From contig NC_087066.1 of assembly GCF_963678635.1 (NCBI RefSeq), forward strand, positions 44,629,624 to 44,689,623: a DNA stretch of 60,000 bases, read 5' to 3'. Of this stretch, positions 58,003 to 60,000 are shown piece by piece; the stretch's first letter is position 1, and each line of letters begins with the position of its first letter. The translations under genes were made by a program, and so were the position numbers. A model generated the notes under the pieces. That model saw only the letters and a program-made list of their open reading frames with translations, was not told the origin of the DNA and ran no database searches. This DNA comes from Symsagittifera roscoffensis (taxonomy: Eukaryota; Xenacoelomorpha; Acoela; Convolutidae).

Positions 58003-58266
58003 ATATTGGTTTTCTTTCGCTCTTGTATATCAAAAAAATGTTACTACACATGCGGGAGGCGTTCCCGAGGAGCGTAGCGACGAGCAACGCCGGGTTAGCT
58101 ATTGCCCCTTAAACCAAACGGCCATGCCTTAATATTTCGAAGGACTTGATATGAAACTTTTCGCGGTTCACATAAACTTGCAGAAAAAAAAACTTTGTTG
58201 TTAATAAGAATGAATTGAAAAAAAAAAACGAATATATAAATTTTACAAAAACATCAATAAATTAAT
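58003..58266. terminator. Convergent intergenic region with GC-rich module and AATAAA
   Basis: Between the plus ORF ending at 58002 and the minus protease gene ending at 58267. It contains the 93-bp module at 58053-58145 and, on the plus strand, AATAAA at 58256-58261, a possible poly(A) signal for the plus genes. Confidence 0.4.
58053..58145 (+). other. 93-bp GC-rich module, copy 3 (inverted)
   Basis: Perfect inverted copy of the modules at 52837 and 54505. It lies 51 bp after the stop of the plus-strand ORF ending at 58002, again in the sense orientation of the upstream gene, and between convergent genes. A 3'-end processing, termination or structured RNA role is possible but unproven. Confidence 0.85.
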
Positions 58267-58704
58267 TTAGAATAACATATGTTTGGCAAATCTTATCAAA
58301 TCATGATCATTAAGTTTGAAACCTATTGGAAATTCGTTTGTAATTATAACATGAGCAACATAAATACAATAAAGTCCGCATAACACTGAATCAGCTGATT
58401 GTATTGGTTTTTTCAACAGTAGTTGATTTCCCTCGTGAATTGTACGTCGCATATTCTTGTACACGAGGGGATAATCACATAATCGTTTACGTAGAGGATC
58501 TGCGAAGAATATCTGTCCTCCAGCTTGAGCAAAAAGCAACCAGTGGGTTCCAGATTGATCCGATGGTGAGGCATTCATAATCATGAACGTATTATCGTTT
58601 TTCAGTACTGAAGAGCATGGCAAATCTGCCGGAAAAACACCTCTACAGCGATATTTCAAATGTGTACAACGGTCAATAGTTTCTACTAGTTGAAGATTAT
58701 CCAT
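58267..58704 (-). CDS. Adenain-like cysteine protease (Maverick/Polinton PRO)
   Basis: An intact frame of 145 codons. The catalytic set of the adenovirus-protease family (C5) is visible in order: His54 in SGTHWLLF, Asp69 in FFADPL, Gln102 in IQSADS, and Cys109 in VLCGLYC. In this family the protease cleaves structural precursors during virion maturation. The length is shorter than adenain but usual for Maverick PRO proteins. The ATG at 58704 lies 7 nt after the stop of the capsid frame, on the same strand, so the two are closely coupled. A second internal peptide cofactor is not evident. All catalytic residues being present while the polymerase is broken suggests either recent decay or assembly errors in the polymerase. 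Confidence 0.85.
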   Translation of the reverse strand: MDNLQLVETIDRCTHLKYRCRGVFPADLPCSSVLKNDNTFMIMNASPSDQSGTHWLLFAQAGGQIFFADPLRKRLCDYPLVYKNMRRTIHEGNQLLLKKPIQSADSVLCGLYCIYVAHVIITNEFPIGFKLNDHDLIRFAKHMLF

Positions 58705-58711
58705 GTCTATC

Positions 58712-60000
58712 TTAGGTCATAAGAGTGTTTTTGGTAATTTTTCTATCTGAACGCACATAAACTGTTGATGCACGCTCTCCCATAAACAATAATTCGACGT
58801 TATTACCGAGACCTGCGTCAAACTTGAGTTCGAGTGAAATAGTGCAATTGGTCAATTCAGGATGAATAAAATCGTGTGAAGCCTCCTGAGTAGACGTGAG
58901 ATCAAAAGCCATAATATAATGATTATCATAATTAGCGAGACTGATTCCATGACTAGTGTTTAAAACAAAATCAAGAGCCTCAAGCGTATTGTAATAAATT
59001 ATTTTATTGTCTGATGTTGAGATGGGAGTTCCGGCAATGGGTAGACTGTTTGTGTACACAATGATCTCATTCAACCCAAATTTCTGGTAATGAAAAGGGT
59101 TTGTTCTATTAGTACCCAAATATGCTTCGTTTATGCTCATTGCTACTATCATTCTTCGAACAGGTTCTTTTGCAAAAACATCCTCTTGTCGCCAGCTTTG
59201 TACTCCTGCAGTTGCGAGAAACGTTTTTGGTACTAGTTCGATGTTATTGTAATTTGCCGGGTTCTTCAACAAAGTTTTTTCTATTGATGAGAGAACATAG
59301 TCAGTCACAGTCATCTTTCTGACATAGAGGTTAGCTTCGATTATTTGGACCTTGTAGTGTTTAGCTGCATCTTCAGATATGACAACAAAATCATTAGGAG
59401 AACGTCTAAGAGACAATCTTATTGTCACACCGCTAAGTAGATGCTTGTCACACGACAAAAAGTCGCAAGCAATTTTACCAATTAGCTTCAGCTCGCTCGA
59501 GGCCGCAACGAGACCTTTACGCTCCGTAACATCATCAGCTCTCCTTCCAGCACCGTCAATGGCTGATGGATTTTCTTCATAATAATAACCTTGACAAGCC
59601 AACCATGTTTTCTTGGCATCATTACCGTATGAAAACTTGGTCTCAATAAAGCTTTTATGGGCAAAATTAGCATTGGTAGTTGATATTTTTTCACCATTCA
59701 GAGACAGTGTACACTCAGAAAATAATGAAGATAAAGGATCGTTAACAAAATACGGCGTATCTCTGTTTGCCGCCTCTGTAGCATGCGTTCGAAGCACGTT
59801 TCCCTTGCTTCGAACAATTCGTGCAACTATTTCCAAACGAGTACGTTGAAGATGGATGAAATTATTTCTGTCGCCGAGTACTTCAAACTCGAGCATAAGA
59901 CCATCAGGAGAGTAGGAAGGTCCAATTTTTTGGGTGAATGCATTTTCAAAAGTGACAAGTAAAGGCGGTTTCTCAAATAAGTCCAAGGAGCTGTGAGTTG
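58712..60000 (-). CDS. Maverick/Polinton-type capsid protein (F54H12.2-like family), 5' end beyond window
   Basis: Open from the right edge to 58712; at least 424 codons are seen from LDLFEKPP near 59986, and the frame stays open through 60000, so the start lies outside. The N-terminal LDLFEKPP segment, the central DPLSSLFSECTLSLNGEKIS and FIETKFSYGNDAK, and the later NLYVRKMTVTDYVLSSIEKT resemble the metazoan family named after F54H12.2, a virus-like structural protein of Maverick elements. Length is compatible with a double-jelly-roll major capsid protein, but fold assignment is inferred. It is followed 7 nt later by the protease. No stop or frameshift is visible in the part present. Confidence 0.8.
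   Translation of the reverse strand, partial: THSSLDLFEKPPLLVTFENAFTQKIGPSYSPDGLMLEFEVLGDRNNFIHLQRTRLEIVARIVRSKGNVLRTHATEAANRDTPYFVNDPLSSLFSECTLSLNGEKISTTNANFAHKSFIETKFSYGNDAKKTWLACQGYYYEENPSAIDGAGRRADDVTERKGLVAASSELKLIGKIACDFLSCDKHLLSGVTIRLSLRRSPNDFVVISEDAAKHYKVQIIEANLYVRKMTVTDYVLSSIEKTLLKNPANYNNIELVPKTFLATAGVQSWRQEDVFAKEPVRRMIVAMSINEAYLGTNRTNPFHYQKFGLNEIIVYTNSLPIAGTPISTSDNKIIYYNTLEALDFVLNTSHGISLANYDNHYIMAFDLTSTQEASHDFIHPELTNCTISLELKFDAGLGNNVELLFMGERASTVYVRSDRKITKNTLMT

Noticed and set aside
1-60000. tRNA or rRNA genes
   Set aside because: No A-box/B-box pair with cloverleaf potential and no rRNA-like conserved stretch was found; TTCGATTCC-like words at 1010, 3250 and 43175 lie in F-box coding sequence.

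Overview
The window reads as repeat-rich, AT-rich animal nuclear DNA. The grounds are a GT-AG intron inside one gene, an expanded F-box/leucine-rich-repeat-like family, a decayed LTR retroelement, several MITE and foldback elements, and a Maverick/Polinton-type virus-like element. A nematode or other small invertebrate is possible, but no ribosomal, mitochondrial or tRNA sequence is present to fix the taxon.

Region 1 (1-5,500): one intact F-box/LRR-like gene (925-2394); a short LTR and retroelement leader (about 2420-3150); and a second, broken copy of the same F-box gene whose first codons come from the retroelement leader (3133-4540). Region 2 (5,515-27,672): a Ty3/gypsy-like retroelement with gag, protease, RT, RNase H and an integrase zinc domain, followed by membrane/envelope-like ORFs. 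About 7.5 kb of it is present twice in tandem (7485-14996 and 15028-22668). Both copies share the same stops, frameshifts and a dead RT motif, so duplication followed decay. A second LTR/leader piece lies at about 27407-27672. Region 3 (27,673-47,200): essentially non-coding. It holds two TA-flanked MITEs, two foldback elements, a 1.2/1.6 kb tandem duplication carrying 3 and 6 copies of a 128-bp repeat, and a third, old F-box pseudogene (43060-44575).

Region 4 (47,600-60,000): part of a Maverick/Polinton-like element running off the right edge. On the minus strand are a protein-primed family B DNA polymerase (with one clean in-phase intron but many frameshifts and stops), an adenain-like cysteine protease and a capsid protein 7 nt apart, and an unknown protein ending in a basic nuclear-localisation-like motif. 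Between them, on the plus strand, two intact small ORFs encode a PC4/p15-like ssDNA-binding protein and an unknown protein with an H-Y-H motif. A perfectly conserved 93-bp GC-rich module occurs three times, each time downstream and in the sense orientation of an ORF of this block. The polymerase is interrupted while the small accessory ORFs, protease and capsid are open. This block is the most unusual part of the window.
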